Source: Dendrophyllia cribrosa
Taxonomy: Eukaryota > Cnidaria > Anthozoa > Scleractinia > Dendrophylliidae
DNA: 64,000 bases
Assembly (NCBI GenBank): GCA_024195265.1
Contig: JAJLRJ010000013.1
Location: forward strand, 17,926,021 to 17,990,020
Reading direction: 5' to 3'
The notes below the pieces were generated by a model. It saw only the letters and a list, made by a program, of their open reading frames with translations, did no database searches and had not been told where the DNA came from. Below, in pieces: positions 53,380-64,000 of the stretch. The position numbers and the translations under genes were made by a program. Each line of letters opens with the position of its first letter. The first letter of the stretch is position 1.

Positions 53380-54530
53380 TTAAAAAACCGTTCAAAATTA
53401 TACTGCGTATTTCCGATATCGAAAATTCTAATTTCGGGGTCGGGAATTAGTTATTGACATCGGTAATGCGATTTCTTATTTTCGGGGTCGGGAATTAATT
53501 TTCGACATCGGGATTAATTTTCGTATTTTCGATGTCGGAATCTATTGCGGCGCTCGCACCATCCCCGACAGAAAAGACTGTCTGGATTTTCATTTCCGAT
53601 GTTTGAATTTATCCAATAGATTATCCTATCGCCAAATACCGTCGAGTCGTTTTGTCGTTTATCTGAATTTGATATTTATTTAGTATACTTAACATTTATT
53701 CCTTTTTTTATTTTGAATATATAAGCCCGTGAAGAAGAGAATGAAATAAACAATATTCAACCAAAATTAGGGTAAGAGTTCAAATTTGTTTGTTTTTGAT
53801 AATACATTTCATTTTACCGCTGTATATAGTATGGAGTATGATTTACACCTGTAGCGTAAATCACTGTCCTTAGTAAAAACTTTTAACATGCCTTTCTTAA
53901 CAAGACCCATGTCAGCTGGCACCATTTGTCTGTTTATTTATGTTGTCATTGAACTCAATATCATCAATCAATCAATTAATGTACATTTGTAATTACCAAT
54001 GTTCGGCCTGCCAGCTATGTTAAACCTAAAACATTTACATTTCTAAGTTTGAACTTATTTGCTTCATACAAAACTGTAACTATAATGTCAGATATTGAAC
54101 GAATAATACAAAAAAATATATATCACAAAACGTAACTCGCGCTGATCAAAGATGCGTTATTTTGTTGTTGTTTTTCTTGTGTGAAAATTTACAATTGTTG
54201 TGAAAACATGGAAACAGCGAGAAACATCCGTCTTCAGTAAGGTAGCACAGAAGCAAAAGTAGTGTTTTCTTTCAACCGCGCATAGCGCACAAAATATATG
54301 CGTAATCCTTTAAGTATCAAACAATTTTTTCTCCTATAATATAAATAATTTCAACTTTAAAAGATCTTGTTTTTTGAAAACAAGAAACGTCTAATCTAGA
54401 AAAAAAATTCAGCGTTATTCCTTCTGTGCAACCTCGATAAATAATGTTATTATATACTAAAACAGTGGAAAGCGTTGTTACTAAAACTCGGGATAGCAAG
54501 TGCTGTAAAGGGTGTTGACAGGCCTAGCAC
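53380..54530 (-). repeat. Extra copy of arm inner end plus spacer right edge
   Basis: Read left to right, it starts like the left arm's inner end (TTAAAAAACCGTTCAAAATT, as at 37978). It then continues as the reverse complement of 46739 down to 45735 (GTAAGAGTTCAAATTTG, GATTTACACCTGTAGCG, CAGCTATGTTAAACC, AACTCGGGATAGCAAGTGCT). It lacks the hairpin of 46268-46448. Divergence from the other copy is several percent by eye, more than between the two arms. Confidence 0.85.
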
Positions 54531-55985
54531 AAATCCTACTAGTGCGCGGTGTGGTTCTTAAAACCTTTGTTCACTCGGCTTTTTTTTGCTGGTTTTTACA
54601 GTTTAGCCCTGAACGTGAATCTTTTAAAGATCTACCCCTCTTGTATGAAATATGGGGAGGCTCTTTATAGATATGCATTAGCAAAGGTTGTGATTCTATT
54701 AAATGCCATTTGTCAATGAGGATCTGTTTTAAGTTAGGCACACATGGGTTGTATTGCGTTACAAAGGGTAATATTTCCTTGCAAGCTTTTGTTTTGTCTT
54801 TGAGAGCTGACTTTCTGTCAGAGAATTTTATTCTGAGAGCACTTTCTCGATGAAATTGTTTGGGTAGCCTCTTACCCGTAGGTTTTGTTTGAATTTATTG
54901 ATGTTTTCCTCGAAAGTTTCCTTTGAGGAGTTCGTCCTGAGGAGTCTCAGGGCCTCCCCTTTGACAAAACCTTCCTTGACTCCCGGTGGGTGACAAGATT
55001 TAAAGTGCGTGTATTGAAAGGTCTCAGTTGGTTTCAAATGAGTGCGGGTATTGAAGGATAGACTCTTTTTCGAATCTTGCGCCTTTGTAAATGCGTGTAT
55101 CTAGAAAAGTGATTTCTTTGTCAGAAATTTCAGCTGTGAATTTGACTGTAGGGTGATTTTTATCTGTTCGCTTGTTCAATGAAGGCGTTAACTTCGTCTT
55201 TTTTGTGTCCCACAGGGAGAATACATCATCGATATATCGTTTCCATACCAACGGTTTTTTTGTGCAATTGTTTATTATTTCTGTTTCTATCTTTGCCATG
55301 AGAATATTGGCGAAGGAAACTGCCATTTTTGTTCCCATTGCGCGGTGCCGTGAGTCTGAAGGTAGTCTTTTCCAATAAATTGGAAAGAGTTTTCCTGTAG
55401 TATTAGTCTTAGCATTTCTTTTAGATAGTTCGTTGGTATCGGAGGGTTGTTTGTGTAGAAAATGTCATATGCTTTGCATATAGCCGTAATTCCTTCCTCC
55501 TGTGGTATACGTCCATTGAAACAAGGATAGTGTTTTTCGGAACTATTGTCCCTTCTACAAAATTGATGAAATGTGTTGTATCTTTGAGGTATGATTGCTG
55601 TTCTTTCATAATTGGCTGAAGGAGGCTGTCGACAAAGGATGAAATTCTTTCTGTCGGGCCATCGCACCCGGAAATGATTTGTATGCGAGGGGGCTTTGGT
55701 GAAGTCTTTGGTGTTTGAGATAACCATTTGAATGTCATTTGATCAATGTGGTGTCTTTGGTGGAGTTCTGAAATAAGCTCTTTGACTTTGTTATAAGTAT
55801 CTCCTACCATAGGTATTTCGAGGGGCTTATAGTTCTCTTCAACGTTGAGTTGTGTCAAGCCCTCTTTCATTTTGTCCTCTGTTCATAATGATAGTTGTGG
55901 TTCCTTTGTCTGCTTTCTTAATGTTGATTTCCGAGTTTTCTCTTAACTCCTTGATAGCTTTACGTTCGTGTTGAGACAAGTTATT
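54530..55985 (-). pseudogene. Penelope-like element reverse transcriptase, frameshifted
   Basis: The minus strand reads, in order, NLSQHERKAIKELRENS, INIKKADKGTTTIIMN (N-terminal RT motif), a frameshift, KEGLTQLNVEENYK, ISGCDGPTERISSFVDSLL, and FVEGTIVPKNTILVSMDV (motif A). The expected SLYTN is damaged and the frame shifts to IPQEEGITAICKAYDIFY. Then come MGTKMAVSFANILMA, WKRYIDDVFSLW (catalytic motif), LDTRIYKG, RLLRTNSS, ILPFVTQYNPCVPNLKQI and HISYKRGRSL. The family usually continues into a GIY-YIG endonuclease, which is not seen before the junction at about 54530. At least three frameshifts make it non-functional. It inserted, or was truncated, against the duplicated spacer edge. Confidence 0.92.
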
Positions 55986-56005
55986 CTTAGGATGTGTTAT
56001 TTACG

Positions 56006-56399
56006 CTGTTAGTTGAAATCGAATACCTTGTCCACTTTTAATCTAAAAATAGTAGATTTGCATTGTACTCTCCTGTTTACAGTAGTGGTGGCTTGAGACT
56101 GCTCTACAAATGTTTACAACTTTAAATCATGTGCCATATTTTTTACGAAGCCGAGGAGGGACTTCAGACTTCAGACTTCGGACTTCGGACTTCACACTTG
56201 CTTTCAAAGCCCCGACAACGCTGTCAGTTGAAATCGAATACCTTGTCCACTTTTAATCTAAAAATATGGTACATTTAAAGTTCTAAACATTTGTAGAGCA
56301 GTCTCAAGCCACCACAACTGTATACAGGAGAGTATAATGCAAATCTGTACTATTTTTAGATTAAAAGTGGACAAGGTAATCGATTTCAACTAACAGCGT
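56006..56399. mobile_element. Foldback element with ~130-bp arms and internal duplicate
   Basis: CGCTGTTAGTTGAAATCGAA and TACCTTGTCCACTTTTAATC are inverted at the right end (56330-56399). Pairing includes TGGTGGCTTGAGACTGCTCT and its complement. A second, shorter direct copy of the left end lies at 56218-56268. The loop contains ACTTCAGACTTCGG repeats. Confidence 0.85.
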
Positions 56400-56625
56400 T
56401 GTGGACTTTGTGTATGCGAACATGTTGGTTACGCAATTGCATAAGCAATTTACATGCGTTTTACATCTAAAATCACTACGAAAGGGAACTTTTCAGCCTT
56501 CAAAAGCAAAAGGAAACAAAATTTAACGCCCATGGGCGAAGACTGAAGTCTTAAGTCTGAAGTCTGAAGTCTGAAGTCTGAAGTCTGAAGTCCCTCCTCG
56601 GCTTTCGTAGAAAAGTCTGAAAGCG
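56141..56625. repeat. Inverted pair of GACTTCA heptamer arrays
   Basis: At 56141-56200, GAAGCCGAGGAGGGACTTCA leads into repeated GACTTCA/GACTTCG; at 56538-56625 repeated AAGTCTG leads into the complement GTCCCTCCTCGGCTTTCG. Seven-base period, about five units on each side. The interval 56626-56741 is unremarkable. Confidence 0.8.
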
Positions 56626-56741
56626 ACACCACATTTTTGGCATTTTTGCACAACTGATGACGTCACCATGTTATTTGCTTCTGTTTCTGTTTTTCCGCCG
56701 TAAAGATCAGTTTGCCGTTTTCTTTTTGTTTCACTTCAAGT

Positions 56742-58276
56742 AATATATATAGTTAGGCTTGGCCTAACAGCGTTGCCCTCTGAAGACCCTCTGAACAATC
56801 TTAACTAAGATGAAACTTAACTTAGGTGAAAGGTCGGAATTAAGATTGACGACCGGGCTATTTTTCAATTTTAGCAATTCTCAAAAACAGTAAGCTTAAG
56901 CTTGTTACCCGACCGTCTGCTCAGTACATTTAGACCGTACAAAAGTTCACAAAAACAACTTTTTCTCCGTCTAGAATAACTATTACGACTATTTTCCGAA
57001 TAAAATACACTTGTTGCTTGTCACAAAATGCCCGAGAAACTGATTTGGAAACCAAAATTGCAAAAATAAACAAACATATTTGCATAAGGCGACGCGAGTA
57101 TAAAATCTAAGTCTTGTTTTGTTTGCATAAAATCACTTTTCAATCTATGTAATAAATGAACAAACACATAATAAATGGACAACACAATCTTCTTTCGAAA
57201 AATTTTATTGAAATCTCCATTAGTTTATGTTTAAAAGCAAAACGCAAAACGCGCATCGAGGCCGAGCCGTGTCTTCGATGAAATTCAAGAAATTTATACA
57301 ACCGAATTTAAGTTACACGTTTAAAAACAATTCTCCAAAACTAACGAGAACACAAACAAAAAGTCAATCACAGATTGATATCAAGATAAATTCCCATCGA
57401 AAAATGTAATTTGTTTTACCTTTAAGTCCCTCCGGCGACTACTGTGCTTGGAAATTCTTTAAATCTCCGCTTTGGTGCAGAAATCCGTAAAGGCGGCGAA
57501 ATACGAGATACAAAAACCCCCAACTTGTCGCGCAACATAGGCAAATTTGTTGCGTGACAAGTTGAGAGTTTGATGAAAAACGAGGAACAAAGGCAAAATC
57601 TGTTGCTCAAAGTTGACCCGCGCTCTACTTTTCGCAACAAATTTCTTCAACCTGCAACAAATGTTTTTGTTGCGCGACAAGTTGATCACGCATGTGAAAA
57701 ACGGGAAACATCGACCAAAACTTGCAACGAAACAATGTTGCGCGACAAGTTGAGGGTTTTTGTATTTCGTATTTCGCCGCTTTAAAACGAACCCATCTCT
57801 CGCATTGCTAAAAACGTATATAGTTCCTCGAAGCAAGATTTTATCCCTGAAAGCTTTTCTTTTTCCACTAAAACGGCTTCTGAGTATCCCTTAATTAGTA
57901 TCCCTGTCTTGAGTAGCAAACCACGAAAAAATGCAGGAAAATAACGACTTTAATTTAAACCGTTTTCTCCGCTCAGTAAACACAGCAAAACATCAAAGTG
58001 TTTTCCCAGCTGACGTGACATTCGGCCGTGTAATCGCGCGAAAAAAAGCCTCGCTTTGGTTTCAGCATGACGTCGTACGCGCATGTTTTGCGACGTCATA
58101 CGCGCCGCGAGCTAGTCCTGCGCGAAGGAGCTACCTGCGCGACGGCGGAGGGCGGCGGGCACACGCGCGCCCGCGAAACATTCCGCTAGCCATGACCATG
58201 AAAAATGACGGGCTAGGTTCTATGAGTATGGGGCTGCGCAGCCGGGCCTTCGGCCCGGCGAGTGCTCCGCTATTAA
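56742..58276 (+). repeat. ~1.25-kb interspersed repeat, copy 2 (with insertion)
   Basis: It starts after TATATATAG at GGCTTGGCCTAACAGCG, includes GGTGAAAGGTCGGAATTAAG and ends at GGGCCTTCGGCCCGG near 58258. It carries an extra ~85 bp at its 5' end compared with copy 1, and a TIR element at 57489-57784. Short frames in it are not genes. Confidence 0.85.
57489..57784. mobile_element. ~295-bp TIR element inside repeat copy 2
   Basis: GGCGGCGAAATACGAGATAC and AAAAACCC..CAACTTGTCG pair with CGACAAGTTGAGGGTTTTTG and TATTTCGTATTTCGCCGC at the right. CGCAACAT/ATGTTGCG extends the arms to about 50 bp. The interior repeats the GTTGCG(C/T)GACAAGTTGA word. Copies 1 and 3 lack it. Confidence 0.85.
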
Positions 58277-58369
58277 TGCTGATCTACAATAGGCGACAAT
58301 ATTGTTGACACATTGTCATTTTAAACCCCATTTTCTTCGAGACGAGAGGTATTTCAGCCCCAACCCCCT

Positions 58370-58412
58370 TATTCCCAACCCCCACCCCCCCCCCTCCCCC
58401 CCCACTCCCCAG
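58370..58412 (+). repeat. Poly-C tracts
   Basis: Runs of 5-9 C with single A or T between them. Low complexity. The neighbouring 58277-58720 shows no gene. Confidence 0.8.
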
Positions 58413-58719
58413 ACAATGTTGTGTATCGTTTAGTCAGGTCTGTCGCTACAATCCTACAACATTGGATGGGGGGACGGGGGTTAATGCGGCAGAGTGTAGT
58501 GAATGGAAAGATACAGTGATAAATATGGCACGAAAACCGTTTTTGTTATACGGTGTGTCAACTATTTTTGTCGCCTATTGTCCGATATACAAAAATTGTT
58601 ATTTGGACATTCATGGTAAGGTAAGGGCGCTGTCTGTTGCTTAAATTATTATTTTGGGGACTTTCTGCTATATCACACAACAGACTTTCATAGATGACCA
58701 AATTTGAGAATTATTACTA

Positions 58720-59087
58720 GTGCCGGTACGGCAACGAGTCAAGGATTGCCCTCTGTTTTTCTCCTCGATTTCCTCCGCGTTTTCGTATCTACTTTTGTGC
58801 ATTGCGTTAGATCTGGGTACGAGAATACGCACGCATGCACTGCGAGAAATTTTGAACCCACGGTACTTGGGATTCGGTGTAATCGGCGTCGTTTTGCTAG
58901 CAAAAGCGAAACAAATTTCGGTTTTATTGTTTGTTGCTGTTTACTCATGACGGATACGGCAACGAGGTAAAGTTTGCCCTCCATTTTTCTTTTATTCTTT
59001 TTGTTTTCGTTTCTTATTTGTGCATCACATTAGATCTGGGTACAAGAATACACACGCATGCAAGCAGAAGCGAAACTAATTTCGTAA
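58720..59087 (+). repeat. Two diverged direct copies of a ~200-bp unit
   Basis: GGTACGGCAACGAG...TTGCCCTC...TTAGATCTGGGTACGAGAAT then ACGCACGCATGCA (58724-58840) recurs at 58951-59060 as GATACGGCAACGAG...TTGCCCTC...TTAGATCTGGGTACAAGAAT then ACACACGCATGCA. Both end in GCGAAAC(A/T)AATTTCG. Family not identified. The second copy runs straight into repeat copy 3. Confidence 0.8.
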
Positions 59088-60765
59088 TATATATAGATAG
59101 GCTGAGCCTAACAGCGTAGCACTTTGAACAAGCTTATAAACTAAGGTGAAACTTAACTAAGGTGAAAGGTCGGAAACACAAGAATTAAGATTGACGACCG
59201 GGCTATTTTTCAATTTTAGCAATTCTCAAAAACAGTAAGGTTATTACCCTTCCGTCTGCAGAGTACATTTAGACCGTACAAAAGTTCACAAAAACAACTT
59301 TTTCTCTGTCTAGAATAACTATTACGACTATTTTCCGAATAAAATACAGTTGTTGCTTGTCAAAAAATGCCCGAGAAACTGACTTGGAAATCAAAAATGC
59401 AAAAATACACAAACATATTTGCATAAGGCGACGCGAGTATAAAATCTAAGTCTTGTTTTGTTTACATAAAATCGCTTTTCAATCTATGTAATGAATGAAC
59501 AAACACTTAAAAATGGACAACACAATCTTCTTTCGAAAAATTTTATTGAAATCTCCATTAGTTTATGTTTAAAAGCAAAACGCGTACATTTATAGCGCAT
59601 CGAGGCCGAGCCGTGTCTTCGATGAAATTCATGAAATTAATACAACCGAATTAAGCTACACGTTTATAAACAATTCTCCAAAACTAACGAGAACACAAAT
59701 AAAAAGTCAATCACAGACTGATTTCAAGATAAATTCCCATCGAAAAATGTAATTTGTTTTACCTTTAAATCTCCGCGTTGGTTCTGAAATCCGTAATAAA
59801 AACAGACATCTCCCGCATTGATATAAACGTATGAAGGTCCTCGAAGCAAGATTTTATCCCTTAAAGCTCTTCTTTTTCCACTAAAGCGGCTTCTGAGTAT
59901 CCCTTATTTAGTATCCCTGTCTTGAGTAGCAAACCGCGAAAAAATGCAGGGAAATAATGACTTTACTGCTCCACTAAACCCCGCGAAAGATCCAACTTTT
60001 AGGGCCTGTTTACATGGAGGGAGGGTGACCCGGGTAGCAGGGTCACCCTCCTAGCCGGGCTACCCTGGGAGGGCCAACTTTTCATACATTTCTTTACAAA
60101 GCACACTGAAGTGTTTACATGATAGACAGGGTCACCCGCCTACCCGAGTCACCCTGTCTGCTTGCCAGGGTAACCCTCCTAGGCGAGCTATCTTTTCTGC
60201 ATGTAAACGGTCACCCCAGGGTCACCCTCCTAGGCGGGCTATTTCTTTAAACTGGAAATTACCCGTGAAAACAAGCAATAAAAACAGCAAACTCGCCGCT
60301 ATAGCCTTTCTTCTTGCTGCCATGTTTGTTAATATGTCGTGCTTAATAAAGCGTGCCGTTGCAATAAAAAAAGTCCGCCAAAACATGAGCCCGCCAAAAC
60401 AATCTAAGAGCCCGCCAAAAAAAAGATAGCTCACCTATATGATAGCCCGCCCATGTAAAGGCGGGCTATGTGTTAGCCCGGCTGACTGAGAGGATGACCC
60501 TGGTACCCGGGTCACCCTCCCTCCATGTAAACAGGCCCTTAAAGTGTTTACCGAGCTGACGGCTGTGTAGCCGCGCGTGTGGCGTCATACGCGCATGTTT
60601 TGCGACGTCATACGCGCACGCGAATTAGCCCTGCCCAACGGACACACATGTCACGGAGGCGCGCCCGCGAAATATTCCGCTAGCCATGACCATGAAAAAT
60701 GACGGGCACAGGTTCTATGCGTATGGGGCTGCGCAGCCGGGCCTTCGGCCCGGCGAGTGTACGTA
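59088..60765 (+). repeat. ~1.25-kb interspersed repeat, copy 3 (with insertion)
   Basis: It has the same landmarks as copies 1 and 2, from GGCTGAGCCTAACAGCG to GGGCCTTCGGCCCGG near 60750. It is interrupted by the Harbinger-type element at 60002-60538. Copies 2 and 3 are in tandem orientation about 0.8 kb apart. Confidence 0.85.
60002..60538. mobile_element. PIF/Harbinger-type MITE, 537 bp
   Basis: GGGCCTGTTTACATGGAGGG and AGGGTGACCCGGGTA are inverted at the right end (TACCCGGGTCACCCT, CCCTCCATGTAAACAGGCCC). TTA flanks both sides (59999-60001, 60539-60541). Copies 1 and 2 of the host repeat show the uninterrupted site. The interior repeats GGGTCACCC(T/G)CCTA and GCGGGCTA words. Confidence 0.9.
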
Positions 60766-62560
60766 AGTGTTCCCGCGAGTAACGTACATTATCGGGTTCA
60801 TATGCTTTAACTTATCATCGGATCGAATCAACTTCAATGCTCTGTTTTTCTGCTTTTATTTTTCGTTAATTTTGGTTGATTCAATCGAATTGATTTAGCT
60901 CGGCATTTATCGTACAAACAATAATCGCTTGAACTTCGTTTTGAAAAAATATATTAAAAATTCCTATTTTGGAGGCCAATGGTTAGGCTGTTCTGTAGAG
61001 TAATTCGTGTAATTCGTGTTTAAGACGATAGGTCATTTTGCGTTTAAGGTGTCGTGTCCAATTTTCATTCTACCAAAAAAATATTATTTTATTTGTTTTT
61101 CTATTTGACAAGCGTTTATTTGATATAAAGGTTTGGATGCTTTGTCTTAAAACTTAGCGCTTACTATACGAGGCTTAATGCGCGACATTGTCAAACTAAC
61201 TACTTGATTGTAACCATAAAGTAGACAACCATCATCAACGGCAGAAACAACTGATGGTGCGAGCTTTCTGAAACAACTTGAAAAAGGAAAAATACCCAAT
61301 AAGTATAGCTGGTCCATAAACAAGGATACAGCCAACCAAAATGGACCAATGGACTCGCTCTTATTGATTATGCTACATGTACAATATCATATATAGAACG
61401 ATGAGAATGGATGTTAAAACCATTTTTACTTGAAGAAAGAATATTCCAAGAAAGTTTTTATCAAGCGCCGTTGACATTCAGTCACTTTTGTCTAATGTGA
61501 CTCGTATTTATGCAAATTTGGCAAGATCGACGTATTTAATCTACAACCGAATAATCATATGCACATCGGCCGCAGGGTTTCACGAGGTGGACGCGCGGGT
61601 ACTGCACGAGGTTTGCCCGAAGCAGGAGACGAAACCGAGACGAATTATTATACTCTTATAAACTTCAAGCTATGTACAATATTTTGTGTAAGTTTCATAC
61701 TAATTCAATAAAGGAAAGTAAGTTAAACGGCCGCTCAAAAATGTTCGGTGCGGCTACACGGAAACTGGAGGGAAACACCTTAAATCTCATTATGGTTTGT
61801 TCTCTCGTCACGGAATCACTTGATATTTTCCGTTCCTTTTCCTCGCGGTATCTTTGCGTACGCTACTCAAATATGACAATTGTTCTTGAAACAGCTGTAC
61901 GTGGGCTTTACTCTCTTGACTTGTGTGCATTTTAATGGCTGTCAAAAGACAAAATCTCTTTTGCGTTTGGTTTCGCTTTGCTTTAGTAGTAACGATATAG
62001 TTGTATGACACAAAGTGTATGTGTGGAAGATCTCATTAAATGTGTATCGTTACATCTGAAATAAGGGGGGTGTGGGGAGGAGATGGCCCGCACGTGCTCT
62101 ACATTTCTGAACTGACAAATCTGGACTTTTCATGAAGTGTTTCAAGTAATTATGTCTCATATTATAGCTAGTATTTGAGAATAAACAGATCCAATGTTAT
62201 TTAGAACAGGTCCACGGTTCGACGGAAATTTCAGCTCTAATGGGGTCTGGAAGCATGTTCGCCCAAATATTTTGTTACAAATTTGTATAAATATGGCTGA
62301 CACAAATTAAGTTAAGGTGGCTCACGGCAGATTCTAGTAATTTCCAGTGCTTACACTTTGATGGATCAATACTACCACTCTTTATCAGCTAGTGCTATAA
62401 TAATGGTATCAAACAAGCAGGTTATACTGTTTGTTTAATATGTATCAAACAAATAGGTTATATTATGTTACTATGGTAACCTGTTACGTCATGAAGATGA
62501 CCATAGATTGTTTGACAATGACTACTGTAGCATGAACTGATAAGGAATTGTAGTATTGAT
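60766..62560. other. Stretch without recognised features
   Basis: AT-rich sequence with only short frames on both strands and no domain-like translation. 62060-62085 is G-rich (GGGGGGTGTGGGGAGG). It may hold the upstream region of the MYB/SANT-like gene. Confidence 0.6.
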
Positions 62561-62948
62561 CTAAGAAAAGTGGAAATTGTGGAAAACGCTGGCGGCGGAA
62601 GCCTCGTAATTCGGTGAGTTATTGAATGTATTTTCTAATTCACTTGGCTGTTTATTGCGGCTGTTGTTATGTAAATAATTAGTTAATCACCTTTGGATAG
62701 TACTAAAGTGTTTTTCAGATCGAATTGTTTAAAATTTGTAAGTTTTTTAACGCCAAAATTCATCCACGCTTGCTCACGGTGTAATTTGAAACTTTTCGTT
62801 TCGAACCTATCTTTTTTTTATTTCTGTTGGTCTGAACATGGAAATAGGTCTTAATTGCTTCTTTGGCCTTTCATCTACAGCTAGAAATAAACGCTCCCCA
62901 ACGCTCCTCGACGCTTCTCGAGTTATACGCGTTTTTTCGTGGTCAAAT

Positions 62949-63240
62949 ATGGCCGCTAAAAGGCCCATTGTTGTGGAAGGCAACACGCCAGGAAAGCCGG
63001 AAACCAAGCGTCAATCGACCAGCGGAACATCAAGGAAGAGCTTATTCCAAGGAGATAATGGGTCGAAAAAGTCCTCGGGGACGCGAGAATGGTCCGGGGC
63101 AGAAACATCTGCCCTGGTTCAATACATTTGCCTGTTTTGGGACGATTCTGGTTTGGACAAATGGCCAATGCAGAAGGAACCTGAGTTTTGGAATGCTTGT
63201 GCCAGTGCGGTCAACAAGACCTGCAATTCTTCAAGAACAG
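62949..63240 (+). CDS. MYB/SANT-like DNA-binding protein, first coding exon
   Basis: The frame is open from 62838, but the ATG at 62949 gives a sensible start, MAAKRPIVVEGNTPGKPETK, with a basic serine-rich linker. REWSGAETSALVQYICLFW and DDSGLDKWPMQKEPEFWNAC then form a trihelix/MYB-SANT-like domain with spaced tryptophans (EWS, LFW, KWP, FWN). The exon ends at SRTG with AACAG|GTTTGT, phase 1. Such domains bind DNA and occur in host regulators and in the accessory protein of PIF/Harbinger transposons. No Harbinger nuclease is within the window, which ends ~750 bp later. The 111-bp upstream extension to 62838 lacks family character. Confidence 0.75.
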
Positions 63241-63455
63241 GTTTGTCAAAATTTGATAACAGTGCTGTTTATTTTGTTTGGTTATATTGATTTTACACTT
63301 TAATTGAATTGCTGTCATAAAGCTCATTATCATGTGCCCCCTCTTTCTGTCCTTTAATTTTATTACTTTATTGTATTTTTTTTTTTTGGGGGGGGGGTTT
63401 GGCTGAATGATTTTTACATAACCAGGCCATAACCAGGCCATGTATTAAATGAAAC

Positions 63456-63715
63456 CAGAAACCCATAAGTGGGTTGAAACGTGTAACGCGCATTCACAGC
63501 TTCCGAATATTAATTTTTTGCTTAGTACCATATTTGGAAACCCCTCGGTCCCTCGAGATTGGAAGCAAGTTGTTCTAGCGAATTGATTGGTTAATATTTT
63601 TATCTTGATTTTCCAAATATGGCTGTAACAACTTCTTAGCAAATTGAATAATCGGAAGCTTGTTTTGAAGCGTGCAAGAGACAGTTGCACGTTTTAACCC
63701 ACTTATGGGTTTCTG
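63456..63715. mobile_element. hAT-like MITE in the MYB/SANT gene intron, 260 bp
   Basis: CAGAAACCCATAAGTGGGTT and GAAACGTG are inverted as CACGTTTT and AACCCACTTATGGGTTTCTG. ATGAAAC flanks both sides (63449-63455, 63716-63722), giving a 7-8 bp duplication. CAG-starting ends and this duplication length suggest hAT. Confidence 0.82.
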
Positions 63716-63817
63716 ATGAAACCTGTTTATTTTTGCTTCTTAATAAAACTAGTGGATGGCATTGTTACATTGAAGTTTCCCCTGTAGTTGAAATTCTTGG
63801 TATATTGTTTCCTGAAG

Positions 63818-63967
63818 GTTCATCTTGTCGAACAAGACACAAAACACTTTTCCCGGCAGTTCAAGTCTTTGTCAGAGGCTGAAGATGCATTTGAGATCGA
63901 TTACATGAACAATGTCATTGATTGTGAAGCAGACAGCACAGCAGACAACAGAAGCACTCCACAATGA
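63818..63967 (+). pseudogene. Likely second exon of the MYB/SANT-like gene, frameshifted
   Basis: After an acceptor CCTGAAG the phase-1 join gives GSSCRTR, which continues the DNA-binding domain as expected. The same frame then ends soon at TGA (63884). A one-base shift near 63837-63848 gives KHFSRQFKSLSEAEDAFEID then YMNNVIDCEADSTADN and a stop at 63965-63967, a family-like ending. Either the gene is broken here, a short intron is present, or there is a base error in the A/C-rich stretch. Confidence 0.5.
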
Positions 63968-64000
63968 CCTATGGCTAGAGCTACCATGCAAGATTTCCCC

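Noticed and set aside
56450..56653. Minus-strand frame with repeated SDFRLQT
   Set aside because: Direct translation of the AAGTCTG heptamer array.
59470..59640. Possible tRNA-derived SINE head in the ~1.25-kb repeat
   Set aside because: No A-box/B-box pair with correct spacing and no cloverleaf could be seen.

Overview
The window looks like nuclear DNA of a cnidarian, most likely an anthozoan such as a stony coral. This is inferred from the family mix: an intron-rich polycystin-1-like gene, a protein-primed type B DNA polymerase of Polinton/adintovirus type, Penelope-like and CR1/L2-like retroelements, Ginger-like and DDE integrases, many small terminal-inverted-repeat (TIR) elements, and AT-rich sequence. 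It is not bacterial: coding sequence is split by GT-AG introns.

Left part (1-27.7 kb). Bases 3-1007 are the 3' end of a family B DNA polymerase, followed by a strong hairpin. A Penelope-like remnant and a broken NHL-type gene, interrupted by a 163-bp element, follow. Eight exons between 3345 and 27655 form the C-terminal ~1,590 residues of a polycystin-1-like protein: GAIN/GPS autoproteolysis region, PLAT domain, many membrane segments, extracellular polycystin domain, channel core and a long basic tail. Its introns hold a twin-primed non-LTR retrotransposon, a 2.4-kb near-perfect palindrome, a Ginger-like integrase relic, copy 1 of a ~1.25-kb repeat, a 1.66-kb TIR element and several satellites.

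Middle part (27.7-54.5 kb). This is the most unusual region. Two arms, 29161-38240 and 46740-53379, are near-identical inverted copies around an 8.5-kb spacer. Each arm holds long arrays of a ~102-bp tandem unit, a 1,304-bp element with ~80-bp TIRs, and a 159-bp element sharing the ends of the Ginger-like relic. The spacer holds an apparently intact four-exon gene for a 503-residue DDE integrase with a helix-turn-helix. The layout (tandem-repeat inverted arms around a transposase-like gene) resembles Foldback/Galileo elements, but on a much larger scale. The left arm alone carries a 1.9-kb TA-flanked insertion. At 53380-54530 lies a further inverted copy of the right spacer edge, in the arrangement expected of the opposite spacer orientation.

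Right part (54.5-64 kb). A frameshifted Penelope-like reverse transcriptase, a foldback element, copies 2 and 3 of the ~1.25-kb repeat (each with a different small insertion), a quiet stretch, and the start of a MYB/SANT-like DNA-binding gene whose second exon appears frameshifted.

The one clear host gene is the polycystin; the integrase is the best candidate for an active mobile gene. All family assignments were made by reading translations and motifs, without database searches. Element ends were set by eye from TIRs and target-site duplications, and similarity statements are estimates.
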